Source of the DNA: CAYXAA01 sp964462985
GTDB taxonomy: Bacteria > Pseudomonadota > Alphaproteobacteria > Rhizobiales > Stappiaceae
Length of the DNA: 64,000 nucleotides
Assembly: GCA_964462985.1 (NCBI GenBank)
Contig: CAYXAA010000006.1
Coordinates: 62,001-126,000, forward strand
Reading direction: 5' to 3'
Positions 34,852 to 43,388 of the stretch are shown piece after piece; within the stretch, counting starts at the first letter, position 1; each line of letters starts with the position of its first letter. The notes beneath the pieces are model-generated. The model ran no database searches. It was not told the origin of the DNA and saw nothing but the letters and a program-made list of their open reading frames with translations. A program made the position numbers and the translations under genes.

Positions 34852-36090
34852 ATGACCGCACCCTCCGCGTCCACCGCGACGTCCGTCAGCGGAAAAACCG
34901 CGCCGTCCGGCGGCGGCCGCTTCAGCTGGGACGATCCGTTCCTGCTCAACGAGCAACTGACCGAGGACGAGCGCCTGATCCTGGAGACCGCGCGTGCCTA
35001 TGCCCAGGAGAAGCTGCAGCCGCGCGTGCTCGAGGCCTATGCCCAGGAAAAGACCGACCGGGCAATCTTCACCGAGATGGGCGAACTGGGCCTGATTGGT
35101 GTCACCCTGCCGGAAGAATACGGCTGCGCCGGGGCGTCCTATGTTGCCTACGGACTGGTGGCGCGCGAGATCGAGCGGGTCGATTCGGGATACCGCTCGA
35201 TGAATTCGGTGCAGTCGTCGCTGGTGATGTATCCGATATTCGCCTACGGCAGCGAGGAGCAGCGCCAGAAATACCTGCCGAAGCTCGCCACTGGCGAGCA
35301 TGTCGGTTGCTTCGGTCTGACCGAGCCCGATGCCGGTTCCGACCCGGCCAGCATGCGCACCCGCGCCGAGAAGATCGACGGCGGATATCGCCTCACAGGT
35401 TCGAAGATGTGGATCTCCAACGCGCCGATCGCCGACGTTTTCGTCGTCTGGGCGAAGTCGGCCGCGCACGGCGACGAGATCCGCGGCTTTGTACTGGAAA
35501 AAGGCATGAAGGGGCTGTCGGCGCCGAAGATCGGCGGCAAGCTCAGCTTGCGCGCCTCGATCACCGGCGAAATTGTGATGGACGGCGTCGAGGTCCCCGA
35601 GGACGCACTCCTGCCCAACGTCTCCGGTCTCAAGGGACCGTTCGGCTGTCTCAACCGCGCCCGCTACGGCATCTCCTGGGGTGCGCTTGGTGCCGCCGAG
35701 GATTGCTGGCACCGGGCGCGGCAGTACGGGCTCGAGCGCAAGCAGTTCGGCCGGCCGCTGGCGCAGACACAGCTGTTCCAGAAGAAGCTTGCCGACATGC
35801 AGACCGAGATCGCGCTCGGTCTGCAGGCCTCCTTACGCGTCGGCAGACTCTTTGACGAGGGCAAGGCAGCGCCGGAGATGATTTCCCTGGTCAAGCGCAA
35901 CAACTGCGGCAAGGCGCTCGAGATTGCACGCGCCGCACGCGACATGCACGGCGGCAATGGCATTTCCGAGGAATATCACGTCATGCGGCACGCGCAGAAC
36001 CTGGAGACCGTGAACACCTACGAGGGCACGCATGACATTCATGCGCTTATTCTCGGCCGGGCGCAGACTGGACTGCAGGCGTTTTTCTGA
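34852..36090 (+). CDS. gcdH: Glutaryl-CoA dehydrogenase (acyl-CoA dehydrogenase family)
   Basis: 412 residues. The N-, middle and C-terminal acyl-CoA dehydrogenase domains are complete. Hallmarks are GCFGLTEPDAGSDPASM, the FAD segment KMWISNAPIADVFVVWAK (core MWISNAPIADVFVVW) and the catalytic Glu in YEGTHDIHALILGR. The enzyme oxidises and decarboxylates glutaryl-CoA to crotonyl-CoA in lysine, tryptophan and glutarate breakdown, passing electrons to ETF. The first 25 residues form a Ser/Thr/Ala-rich leader. No CoA-transferase gene is adjacent. Confidence 0.92.
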   Translation: MTAPSASTATSVSGKTAPSGGGRFSWDDPFLLNEQLTEDERLILETARAYAQEKLQPRVLEAYAQEKTDRAIFTEMGELGLIGVTLPEEYGCAGASYVAYGLVAREIERVDSGYRSMNSVQSSLVMYPIFAYGSEEQRQKYLPKLATGEHVGCFGLTEPDAGSDPASMRTRAEKIDGGYRLTGSKMWISNAPIADVFVVWAKSAAHGDEIRGFVLEKGMKGLSAPKIGGKLSLRASITGEIVMDGVEVPEDALLPNVSGLKGPFGCLNRARYGISWGALGAAEDCWHRARQYGLERKQFGRPLAQTQLFQKKLADMQTEIALGLQASLRVGRLFDEGKAAPEMISLVKRNNCGKALEIARAARDMHGGNGISEEYHVMRHAQNLETVNTYEGTHDIHALILGRAQTGLQAFF

Positions 36091-36102
36091 GGCGGGGGTT
36101 CA

Positions 36103-37284
36103 ATGAGCGTTGAAGCGGCCGACGTTGCAATCGTCGGTGGGGCGGTTATCGGCTCGGCAATTGCCTGTCACCTGACGATGGATCCGGCGTTTGCCGGTTC
36201 CGTCGTGGTGATCGAGAAGGATCCGTCCTACCAGGCCTGCGCCTCGACACTGTCGGCCGCCTCAATCCGGCAACAGTTCTCCGACCCGACCAATATCCAG
36301 ATCTCGCTCTATGGCATCGAGTTCCTAAGGGAGATCGGCAGCCGGCTCGCCGTTGGCGACGAGCGCCCGGTCGTCGATCTCCACGAAGGCGGCTACCTGT
36401 TCATCGCGACAGAGGCCGGGCGGTCGGTGCTGGAGGAAAACCACGCGCTGCAGACCGCGCTAGGCGCCAACATCCTGTTTCTCGAGCCGAACGAGCTGAA
36501 GCAGCGCTTTCCGTGGCTCAATGTCGACGACCTCTCGGCCGGCTGCTTCGGGGCCAGCGGCGAGGGCTGGTTCGACGGCTATGCACTGATGCAGGCATTC
36601 CGCAGGAGGGCGCGGTCGCACGGTGTGCGCTATCTCGGTGCCAAGGCGGTACGGGTCGCCCGCGACGGTGCCGGCTTCCGGCTGACGTTGTCGGACGGGA
36701 CCGAAGTCTCCTGCGGCACCCTGGTCAACGCGGCGGGCGCAAGCGGGGCGGCGGCCCTGGCAAGGCAGCTCGGCGTCGAAATCCCGGTGCGTTCGAAGAA
36801 GCGGATGATCTTTACCTTCGACTGCCGTACGCCAGTCGAAGGCTGTCCGCTCCTGATCGATCCGACCGGCGTCTACGTCCGTCCGGAGGGCACCGGCTTC
36901 CTGTGTGGCTCAGCACCGGCGCCGGAGGCGGACCCGGACAGCGACGACTTCACGGTCGATCACGACTTCTTCGAGGAGACGATCTGGCCGGTGCTCGCGC
37001 ATCGCGTTCCAGCCTTCGAGGTGATCCGGCCGGGTCGTGCCTGGGCCGGGCACTACGACATGAACCTCTTCGACCATAACGCCATCCTCGGCCCCGTCGC
37101 CGATGTGCCGGGCTTTTATCTCGCCACCGGATTTTCCGGCCATGGCCTGCAGCAGGCGCCAGCGGTCGGCCGCGGCATCGCCGAGCTTATCGTCTGTGGA
37201 CGCTATCGCACACTTGACCTGTCTCCGCTCGGCTTCGACCGGATCTCCGCCGGCCGCAAGGTGCTGGAGAAGAACGTCGTGTGA
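36103..37284 (+). CDS. FAD-dependent amino acid/amine oxidoreductase (DAO family)
   Basis: 393 residues. The N-terminal FAD Rossmann motif is VAIVGGAVIGSAIACHL, then the DAO-type ASTLSAASIRQQFSDPTNIQ region (core TLSAASIRQQFSDP). The C-terminal FAD-contact segment is GFYLATGFSGHGLQQAPAVGR. Close family members include sarcosine/dimethylglycine oxidase-like and FOXRED1-like proteins. Substrate unknown. It starts 12 bp after gcdH, so it is co-transcribed. With the following aminotransferase it suggests amine or amino-acid catabolism feeding glutaryl-CoA or related acids. Confidence 0.88.
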   Translation: MSVEAADVAIVGGAVIGSAIACHLTMDPAFAGSVVVIEKDPSYQACASTLSAASIRQQFSDPTNIQISLYGIEFLREIGSRLAVGDERPVVDLHEGGYLFIATEAGRSVLEENHALQTALGANILFLEPNELKQRFPWLNVDDLSAGCFGASGEGWFDGYALMQAFRRRARSHGVRYLGAKAVRVARDGAGFRLTLSDGTEVSCGTLVNAAGASGAAALARQLGVEIPVRSKKRMIFTFDCRTPVEGCPLLIDPTGVYVRPEGTGFLCGSAPAPEADPDSDDFTVDHDFFEETIWPVLAHRVPAFEVIRPGRAWAGHYDMNLFDHNAILGPVADVPGFYLATGFSGHGLQQAPAVGRGIAELIVCGRYRTLDLSPLGFDRISAGRKVLEKNVV

Positions 37285-37369
37285 CCCCTTGCGGGGGCGC
37301 CGGACCGGGGGCAGACTGCGCTTCCCGCCTGACAGAACCATTCTTCCCAGGTTTTGCCCGAGGTTAGCC

Positions 37370-38554
37370 ATGACGCTTGCGAACGGCCGCGCGTTCTTGA
37401 TGATTCCCGGCCCCACCACCGTGCCGGACGAGGTGCTGAGGGCCATGCATCGGCCGGCTGTCGACATTTATTCGGGGCCGCTGCTTGACGTTACGGCGCA
37501 CTGCCTTGCCGACCTCAAGCGGGTCTTCGGAACCACGGGCGAGACCTTCATCTACGCCGCCAATGGTCACGGCGGCTGGGAGGCGGCGCTCACCAACGTG
37601 CTGTCGCGTGGCGACAGAATCCTGGTGCTGGATTCCGGTCGCTTTGCCCGCGGCTGGGGCGATATGGCGTCCATGCTCGGCGTGAAGGTCGAGGTGCTGC
37701 GCGGAGACTGGCGCCAGCCCGTCGATCCGGTGGCGGTCGAGGAGCGGCTCGCGCGCGACAAGGAACACGTCATCAAGGCCGTACTGGTGGTCCAGGTCGA
37801 CACGGCGTCGGGTGTCGTCAACGACATTCCGGCAATCTCCGCCGCGATCCGGGCGGCCGGGCATCCAGCGCTCTTCATGGTCGACACCATCGCCTCGCTC
37901 GGCTGTATGCCGTTCACCATGGACGGCTGGGGCATCGACGTGGCGCTCTCCGGCTCGCAGAAGGGACTTATGACGCCGCCCGGCCTGTCCTTCGTCGCCG
38001 CCGGGCCAAGGGCGCTTGACGCCCACACGACGGCGGACTTGCGCACGCTCTACTGGGACTGGAGCTTCCGCCTGGGGCAGGAGCATTACCAGAAATACTG
38101 TGGTACGCCGCCCGAGCATCTCCTGTTCGGCTTCCGCCAGGCGCTCGACATCCTTCTGACCGAAGGGCTGGAGGCCTCGTTCCGTCGTCACCGGCTGCTG
38201 GCCGAGGCGACGCGCGCGGCCGTTGCGAAGTGGAGCGAGCTGGGCGCGCTCGAATTCAATATCGTTGACCCGCAGGCGCGCGCCGACTCCGTCACCGTCG
38301 TGCTGACGCCTGGTTTTGACGTCAAGCCGCTGCGCGCCTTCTGCCAGGACACCTGCAACGTGACGATCGGCGGCACCATCGGCGAGATCTCCGGCAGCGG
38401 CTTCCGCATCGGCCACATGGGCCACGTCAACGCTCCGATGCTGATCGGCACGCTGGGCGCGATCGAAATGGGACTACAGGCGCTGAAGCTGCCACACGGG
38501 CGCGGCGGCGTGCAGGCGGCGGTGGAGCATCTCGCCGCGGCGGTGGCGGCCTGA
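37370..38554 (+). CDS. Class V aminotransferase (alanine/serine-glyoxylate aminotransferase family)
   Basis: 394 residues. The N-terminal PGPTTVPDEVLRAM, the pocket segment NGHGGWEAALTN and the PLP Lys in ALSGSQKGLMTPPGL place it in the SgaA/AGXT family. These enzymes transfer amino groups from alanine or serine to glyoxylate or related ketoacids. Pyridoxamine-pyruvate aminotransferase is a close alternative. ATG 37370 starts the expected N-terminus. It is 85 bp downstream of the FAD oxidoreductase on the same strand. Confidence 0.88.
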   Translation: MTLANGRAFLMIPGPTTVPDEVLRAMHRPAVDIYSGPLLDVTAHCLADLKRVFGTTGETFIYAANGHGGWEAALTNVLSRGDRILVLDSGRFARGWGDMASMLGVKVEVLRGDWRQPVDPVAVEERLARDKEHVIKAVLVVQVDTASGVVNDIPAISAAIRAAGHPALFMVDTIASLGCMPFTMDGWGIDVALSGSQKGLMTPPGLSFVAAGPRALDAHTTADLRTLYWDWSFRLGQEHYQKYCGTPPEHLLFGFRQALDILLTEGLEASFRRHRLLAEATRAAVAKWSELGALEFNIVDPQARADSVTVVLTPGFDVKPLRAFCQDTCNVTIGGTIGEISGSGFRIGHMGHVNAPMLIGTLGAIEMGLQALKLPHGRGGVQAAVEHLAAAVAA

Positions 38555-38564
38555 CGGGTTGCTC

Positions 38565-39278
38565 CTACAGCGCGGCGGCGATGTCCCGGACGATCGCCTC
38601 TGCTGCCGCGCGGCGATTGGGTGCTGTCAGGATCGGGCGACCGACGACGAGGCGGTCGGCGCCGGCCCTGATCGCCTCCGCAGGGGTTGCGACCCGCTTC
38701 TGGTCGCCGACGGCGCTCCCCTCGGGACGCACACCGGGCGTGATGATCGCCATGGTGTCGCCGACAACGGACCTGAGCGCGGCGGCTTCCAGGGCAGAGC
38801 AGACGATGCCGCCCATGCCGGCGGCGCGAGCATCGGCGGCGCGGGCCCTGGCCAGCGCCCGGACCGAGCCGGCGTAGCCGGCGTTGGCAAGATCGGTATC
38901 GTCCATCGAGGTCAACACCGTAACTCCGAGGAGGCAAAGGTTTGCACCGGTCTCGGTGAGCGCAGCCACTGCAGCGCGCATCGCCTTGGGGTAAGCGTGG
39001 ATCGTCACGAAGGACATGCCCATGGCAACAATGTTCTTGACCGCACTGGCGATGGTGTTGTCGATATCAAGCAACTTGACGTCGAGAAACACTTTCTCGC
39101 CGGCGGCGGCGAGCTCTTCAGCAAAGGCAAGACCGCCCGCGAACTGGAGCTGCATCCCGATCTTGTAGACGCCGACAGCTCCCTTCGTCTCTTCAACGAT
39201 GGCACGCGCTTCCGCGACCGTTGGCACGTCGAGGCCGAGGATCAGGCGGTCGGTGGGGGTGGCGGGTGCGTAGGACAT
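38565..39278 (-). CDS. pyrF: Orotidine 5'-phosphate decarboxylase
   Basis: 237 residues, the normal size. The catalytic segment VFLDVKLLDIDNTIASAV carries the Asp-Lys-Asp array. The N-terminal strand LILGLDVPTVAEA and the C-terminal phosphate-binding ITPGVRPEGS and VVGRPILTAPN are present. It forms UMP from OMP in de novo pyrimidine synthesis. ATG 39278 gives the family start; an upstream GTG/ATG would add about 19 residues. Convergent with the class V aminotransferase and divergent from hisB. Confidence 0.95.
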   Translation of the reverse strand: MSYAPATPTDRLILGLDVPTVAEARAIVEETKGAVGVYKIGMQLQFAGGLAFAEELAAAGEKVFLDVKLLDIDNTIASAVKNIVAMGMSFVTIHAYPKAMRAAVAALTETGANLCLLGVTVLTSMDDTDLANAGYAGSVRALARARAADARAAGMGGIVCSALEAAALRSVVGDTMAIITPGVRPEGSAVGDQKRVATPAEAIRAGADRLVVGRPILTAPNRRAAAEAIVRDIAAAL

Positions 39279-39441
39279 CAGCGGTGTTCCCTTGGATGCG
39301 GGCTCGGACCCGGCAGGTATCACGAGACGGCGCACTCGCCAAGCAGATGGGGTCCGCCCTATTTCATTGCGCCGGCCGGGCTGTTACAACGCGCCGTCGT
39401 CACTGCCGGCTCGCCCGGCCCGCACTCAGGATGGGCTCCGC

Positions 39442-40035
39442 ATGCGCCACGCTACGGTCACGCGCAAGACCAAGGAAACCGCCATCACCGTTACCGTCAG
39501 TCTCGACGGCAGCGGACGTTTTGACGTCAAGACCGGCGTCGGCTTTCTCGACCATATGCTGGAGCAACTGTCGCGCCATTCGCTGATCGACCTCACGGTG
39601 CGCGCCGACGGCGACACCCATATCGATTTCCACCACACCACCGAAGACGTCGGCATCGCGCTCGGTCAGGCGCTGCGTCAGGCGCTTGGCGACATGGCCG
39701 GGATCACGCGCTATTCCGATTGCCACCTCGCCATGGACGAGGCGATGACGCGCTGCGCGGTCGACGTTTCCGGACGGCCTTATCTCGTCTGGCAGGTTAT
39801 CTTCCCGCGCGACAAGGTCGGCGATTTCGACACGGAACTGTTCGAGGAGTTCTTCCGCGCGTTCGCCGCCAATGCCGGCATCACGCTGCACATTGCCAAT
39901 CTTTACGGCACGAACTGTCACCACATCGCCGAAACCTGCTTCAAGGCCGTGGCGCGAGCGCTGCGAAAGGCGATCGAGCCCGATCCACGCCAGGAGGGAC
40001 GTGTACCCTCGACCAAGGGCCAGCTCGGAGGCTGA
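39442..40035 (+). CDS. hisB: Imidazoleglycerol-phosphate dehydratase
   Basis: 197 residues, the monofunctional form. Metal-binding motifs are DHMLEQLSRHS, DFHHTTEDVGIALG and LYGTNCHHIAETCFKA. It catalyses the sixth step of histidine synthesis (IGP to imidazole acetol phosphate). ATG 39442 begins RHATVTRKTKET, a normal N-terminus. First gene of the his cluster here; the next gene starts 3 bp after its stop. Confidence 0.97.
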   Translation: MRHATVTRKTKETAITVTVSLDGSGRFDVKTGVGFLDHMLEQLSRHSLIDLTVRADGDTHIDFHHTTEDVGIALGQALRQALGDMAGITRYSDCHLAMDEAMTRCAVDVSGRPYLVWQVIFPRDKVGDFDTELFEEFFRAFAANAGITLHIANLYGTNCHHIAETCFKAVARALRKAIEPDPRQEGRVPSTKGQLGG

Positions 40036-40038
40036 GGC

Positions 40039-40551
40039 ATGACGGTCTATTGCGTGCTTCTTCCGCCGGGGGCCGATCCTGTACGGCCGACGCAGGCCGC
40101 AGCCGAGCGCGTCGCATTCGTGAAGGAGGGCTTCTGCTGGCCGGCCCTCTTCATTCCAGTGATCTGGCTGCTGTGGCACCGGATGTGGCTGGTCCTGCTT
40201 GGCTACATCGCCGTGGTCGTCGCCATCGAGATCGCGGTGGTGCTGACAGGGCTCTCCTCCGACGGGGCGATCCACGGCGTCGTGGCCGTGCTGTTCGCGC
40301 TGCTGTTCGCCTGCGAGGCCAATGGGCTGCGACGCTGGACGCTCGAGCGCCGCGGATGGCGGCTGTTCGGCGTCGCCAACGGATCGCGCCGGGACGAGGC
40401 CGAGGCCCGTTTCTTCACCGCCTGGCTCGGGAACGCCGCACAGCCGCCGGCGCCACCGCCGGACAGGCCGCCGCGCCAGCCGGCCTTCGTGCCGCGCGTC
40501 GGCTCTGAAAGCGTGGTCGGGCTGTCGCTCGGCCGGGACGGCCTGGCATGA
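40039..40551 (+). CDS. DUF2628 membrane protein
   Basis: 170 residues. The central part has about three hydrophobic helices: WPALFIPVIWLLWHRMWLVLLGYIA (core IPVIWLLWHRMWLVLLG), a second one, and GVVAVLFALLFACEANG. The C-terminal segment is Pro-rich (PPAPPPDRPPRQP). DUF2628 proteins often sit between hisB and hisH in Hyphomicrobiales. Its stop overlaps the hisH ATG by 4 bp. Function unknown; conservation within the his operon suggests only co-expression. Confidence 0.85.
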   Translation: MTVYCVLLPPGADPVRPTQAAAERVAFVKEGFCWPALFIPVIWLLWHRMWLVLLGYIAVVVAIEIAVVLTGLSSDGAIHGVVAVLFALLFACEANGLRRWTLERRGWRLFGVANGSRRDEAEARFFTAWLGNAAQPPAPPPDRPPRQPAFVPRVGSESVVGLSLGRDGLA

Positions 40552-41201
40552 GTGTCGCGATCATCGACTACGGCTCCGGCAACCTGCGCTCGGCGGCGAA
40601 GGCGTTTGAGCGCGCCGGGCGCGACCATGGCAGCAACCCGGCGATCCGCGTCACCTCCGACCCGGACGTCGTCGCCCGGGCCGACAGGGTGGTACTGCCG
40701 GGCGTCGGCGCCTTCGCCGACTGCAAGCGCGGGCTCGCCGCTGTCGACGGTATGATCCAGGCGCTCGAGGAGACCGTGCGCGGCAAGGGCCGGCCGTTTC
40801 TCGGCATCTGCGTCGGCATGCAGCTGATGGCGGCACGCGGCCTCGAGTTCGAGACCGTCGAGGGTCTCGGCTGGATCGACGGCGACGTTGTCGTCATGCA
40901 GCCGGACGATCCCGGGCTCAAGATCCCGCACATGGGCTGGAACACGATCGACCTCCGGCCGGGCGGCCATCCGCTGTTTGCCGGCATCAAGACCGGGCCA
41001 GACGGGCTGCACGCCTATTTCGTACACTCCTTTCACCTCGCCTGCCGCGACGCGGCGGCCCGGCTCGCCAGCTTCGACTACGGCGGCACCTTCACTGCGG
41101 CCGTGGCCAGGGATAATCTCGCGGGAACCCAGTTCCATCCGGAAAAGAGCCAGGCGCTCGGGCTGAAGCTGATCGCCAATTTCCTCGCGTGGGCGCCGTG
41201 A
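40548..41201 (+). CDS. hisH: Imidazole glycerol phosphate synthase, glutamine amidotransferase subunit
   Basis: 217 residues, class I glutaminase. The nucleophile Cys is in FLGICVGMQLM, and His and Glu are in TQFHPEKSQ. The N-terminal VAIIDYGSGNLRS is the family start. It supplies ammonia to HisF through the HisF barrel. The start overlaps the DUF2628 stop by 4 bp, and 22 bp separate it from hisA. Confidence 0.97.
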   Translation: MSVAIIDYGSGNLRSAAKAFERAGRDHGSNPAIRVTSDPDVVARADRVVLPGVGAFADCKRGLAAVDGMIQALEETVRGKGRPFLGICVGMQLMAARGLEFETVEGLGWIDGDVVVMQPDDPGLKIPHMGWNTIDLRPGGHPLFAGIKTGPDGLHAYFVHSFHLACRDAAARLASFDYGGTFTAAVARDNLAGTQFHPEKSQALGLKLIANFLAWAP

Positions 41202-41223
41202 CCAGCATTTCGGACGCAGTTGC

Positions 41224-41973
41224 ATGATCCTCTTTCCCGCGATCGACCTGAAAGGCGGCCAGTGCGTCCGGCTCAAGCTTGGCGACATGGGCCAGGCCAC
41301 GATCTTCAACGACGACCCTGCCGCCCAGGCTAGAGCATTCCAGGACCAGGGCTTCGAGTGGCTGCACGTCGTCGATCTCGACGGCGCCTTTGCCGGCGAG
41401 AGCCGCAACGGCGCGGCGGTCGAGGCGATCCTTGCGGCCACGACGAATCCGGTGCAGCTCGGCGGCGGTATCCGCTCGCTTGCCCACGTCGAAGCCTGGC
41501 TCGACAAGGGCATCGCCCGGGTCATTCTCGGCACCGTCGCCGTGCGCGATCCGGCGCTGGTGTGTGAAGCCTGCCGGCTGCATCCGGGCAAGATTGCCGT
41601 CGGCATCGACGCCCGCGGCGGCAAGGTCGCCGTGGAGGGCTGGGCCGAGACCTCGAAACTGACTGCGGTCGATCTCGCGAGACGGTTCGAAGACGCCGGC
41701 GTGGCCGCCATCATCTACACCGACATCGACCGCGACGGCGTGCTGAAGGGCATCAATTTCGAGGCGACGCTGACGCTGGCACGCGCCGTCTCGATCCCGG
41801 TGATCGCATCCGGCGGTCTCGCGGGGATCGAGGATATCCGGCGGCTGGTGCAGCCGGAGTGCGCTATCCTGGAAGGCGCGATCTCGGGCCGGGCGCTCTA
41901 CGACGGACGGCTCGATGCGGCAGAGGCGCTCGCAGTGTTGAAGGCCGCATCGGCACCGGCAGGCACGTCATGA
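41224..41973 (+). CDS. hisA: Phosphoribosylformimino-5-aminoimidazole carboxamide ribotide isomerase
   Basis: 249 residues, a TIM barrel with two phosphate-binding halves. The catalytic Asp residues are in FPAIDLKGGQCVRL and YTDIDRDGVLKG. It performs the Amadori isomerisation of ProFAR to PRFAR. Its stop overlaps the ATG of a 33-codon reading frame (ATGA, 41970-41973), a coupling arrangement that is unusual at this position. Confidence 0.97.
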   Translation: MILFPAIDLKGGQCVRLKLGDMGQATIFNDDPAAQARAFQDQGFEWLHVVDLDGAFAGESRNGAAVEAILAATTNPVQLGGGIRSLAHVEAWLDKGIARVILGTVAVRDPALVCEACRLHPGKIAVGIDARGGKVAVEGWAETSKLTAVDLARRFEDAGVAAIIYTDIDRDGVLKGINFEATLTLARAVSIPVIASGGLAGIEDIRRLVQPECAILEGAISGRALYDGRLDAAEALAVLKAASAPAGTS

Positions 41974-42071
41974 TCATTGTGCGCGAAACCTCGCGGGCCC
42001 ACCTGCACGTCGTGCCGCCGCTTCATCGGCTGATCATGCGCAACGCAGCGGCGCGCCTATCCGGCGCATAG
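41970..42071 (+). CDS. Possible 33-residue peptide between hisA and hisF
   Basis: ATG at 41970 overlaps the hisA stop (ATGA) and the frame runs to TAG at 42071. The peptide is basic, with MIIVRETSRAHLHVVPPLHR followed by LIMRNAAARLSGA. There is no signal or membrane helix. Translation is plausible by coupling to hisA, and it fills most of the otherwise empty 137-bp hisA-hisF gap. It could also be chance; there is no independent ribosome site. Confidence 0.4.
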   Translation: MIIVRETSRAHLHVVPPLHRLIMRNAAARLSGA

Positions 42072-42110
42072 TCGTGCTTGTCTGGGATCCTTGCGGAAGG
42101 TGCACACCAA

Positions 42111-42899
42111 ATGACCCTCAAAGCCCGCGTCATTCCCTGTCTCGACGTCAAGGACGGCCGTGTCGTCAAGGGCGTCAACTTCGTCGACCTGGTCGATGCG
42201 GGCGATCCGGTGGAGGCCGCCAAGGCCTATGACGCCGCCGGCGCCGACGAGCTGTGCTTCCTCGACATCACGGCGAGCTACGAGAACCGCGACACGATCA
42301 TCGACGTGGTGCGGCGCACCGCCGAGCAGTGCTTCATGCCGCTCACCGTCGGCGGCGGTGTCCGTAGCGTGGAGGACATCCGCCGGTTGCTCGCCGCCGG
42401 CGCCGACAAGGTGTCGATCAACACGGCAGCGGTGAAGCGTCCCGAGTTCGTGCGCGAGGCGGCCGAAAAGTTCGGGTCACAATGCATCGTGGTCTCGATC
42501 GACGCCAAGCAGGTCAACGCGCCGGGCGAGCCCGAGCGGTTCGAGATCTTCACCCATGGTGGGCGGACGCCGACCGGGATCGACGCGGTCGACTTCGCCA
42601 GAAAGGTCGTCGCGCTCGGCGCCGGCGAGCTGCTCGTCACCTCGATGGACCGCGACGGGACCAAGGCGGGATACAACATCGCCCTGACCCGGGCGATTGC
42701 CGACGCCGTGCCCGTGCCGGTGATCGCCTCCGGCGGGGTCGGCACGCTCGACCACATGGTCGAGGGCATCCGCGACGGCCACGCCACTGCGGTCCTGGCG
42801 GCCTCGATCTTCCATTTCGGCACCTATACGATCCGGGAGGCCAAGGACCATATGGCAGCGGCGGGCGTGCCGGTGCGGCTGGAGACAGCGGGAGAATGA
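42111..42899 (+). CDS. hisF: Imidazole glycerol phosphate synthase, cyclase subunit
   Basis: 262 residues, a TIM barrel. The catalytic Asp residues are in VIPCLDVKDGRVVKG and TSMDRDGTKAG. Phosphate-binding segments are VGGGVRSVEDI and IASGGVGTLDH. With HisH it forms IGP and AICAR from PRFAR and ammonia. ATG 42111 starts the standard LKARVIPCLDV N-terminus; an in-frame ATG 33 bp upstream is less likely. Confidence 0.97.
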   Translation: MTLKARVIPCLDVKDGRVVKGVNFVDLVDAGDPVEAAKAYDAAGADELCFLDITASYENRDTIIDVVRRTAEQCFMPLTVGGGVRSVEDIRRLLAAGADKVSINTAAVKRPEFVREAAEKFGSQCIVVSIDAKQVNAPGEPERFEIFTHGGRTPTGIDAVDFARKVVALGAGELLVTSMDRDGTKAGYNIALTRAIADAVPVPVIASGGVGTLDHMVEGIRDGHATAVLAASIFHFGTYTIREAKDHMAAAGVPVRLETAGE

Positions 42900-42924
42900 C
42901 GGTCCGCCGGAAGGATCTAGACCA

Positions 42925-43248
42925 ATGACCGATTTCACTCTCAACGAGCTCGCCCGCATGATCGCCGCGCGCGCGACCAGCGGCGACGAGACCTCCTACA
43001 CCCGCAAGCTGGTGAGGATGGGCATTGCCAAGATCGCCCAGAAGGTCGGCGAGGAGGGTGTGGAAACAGCGATCGCGGCCGTCCAAGGCGATCGGGCGGC
43101 GATCCGGGCCGAAGCTGCCGATCTGCTTTATCATCTCCTGGTGCTGCTGCAGGCGAGCGGCGTCGGCATCGACGAAGTGATGGCGGAACTGGCTGGCCGC
43201 ACCGGTCGAAGCGGGCTCGAGGAAAAGGCGGCCCGTGCGAAAGACTAG
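42925..43248 (+). CDS. hisE: Phosphoribosyl-ATP diphosphatase
   Basis: 107 residues of the all-alpha MazG-like fold. The metal-binding segment GEEGVETAIAAV and the helix AADLLYHLLVLLQASG are typical. It removes pyrophosphate from PR-ATP in the second step of histidine synthesis. It is 25 bp downstream of hisF. Separate from hisI, as usual in alphaproteobacteria; hisI is not in the window. Confidence 0.96.
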   Translation: MTDFTLNELARMIAARATSGDETSYTRKLVRMGIAKIAQKVGEEGVETAIAAVQGDRAAIRAEAADLLYHLLVLLQASGVGIDEVMAELAGRTGRSGLEEKAARAKD

Positions 43249-43388
43249 AGCAACCGGCGGAAGTGCCGGACGCAAACACGTTGCCCTGGCCCTGAGGCCG
43301 GATCAGGCTGGGAGGTTCAGCCGGAATTCGCCGATCACGCGTTGATCTGGTGCGGGCGGGGGCGATCATGCCCGGGAGCATGACGAGA

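Noticed and set aside
36910..38425. Minus-strand frames opposite the FAD oxidoreductase and aminotransferase
   Set aside because: Antisense to strong genes and without domain features.
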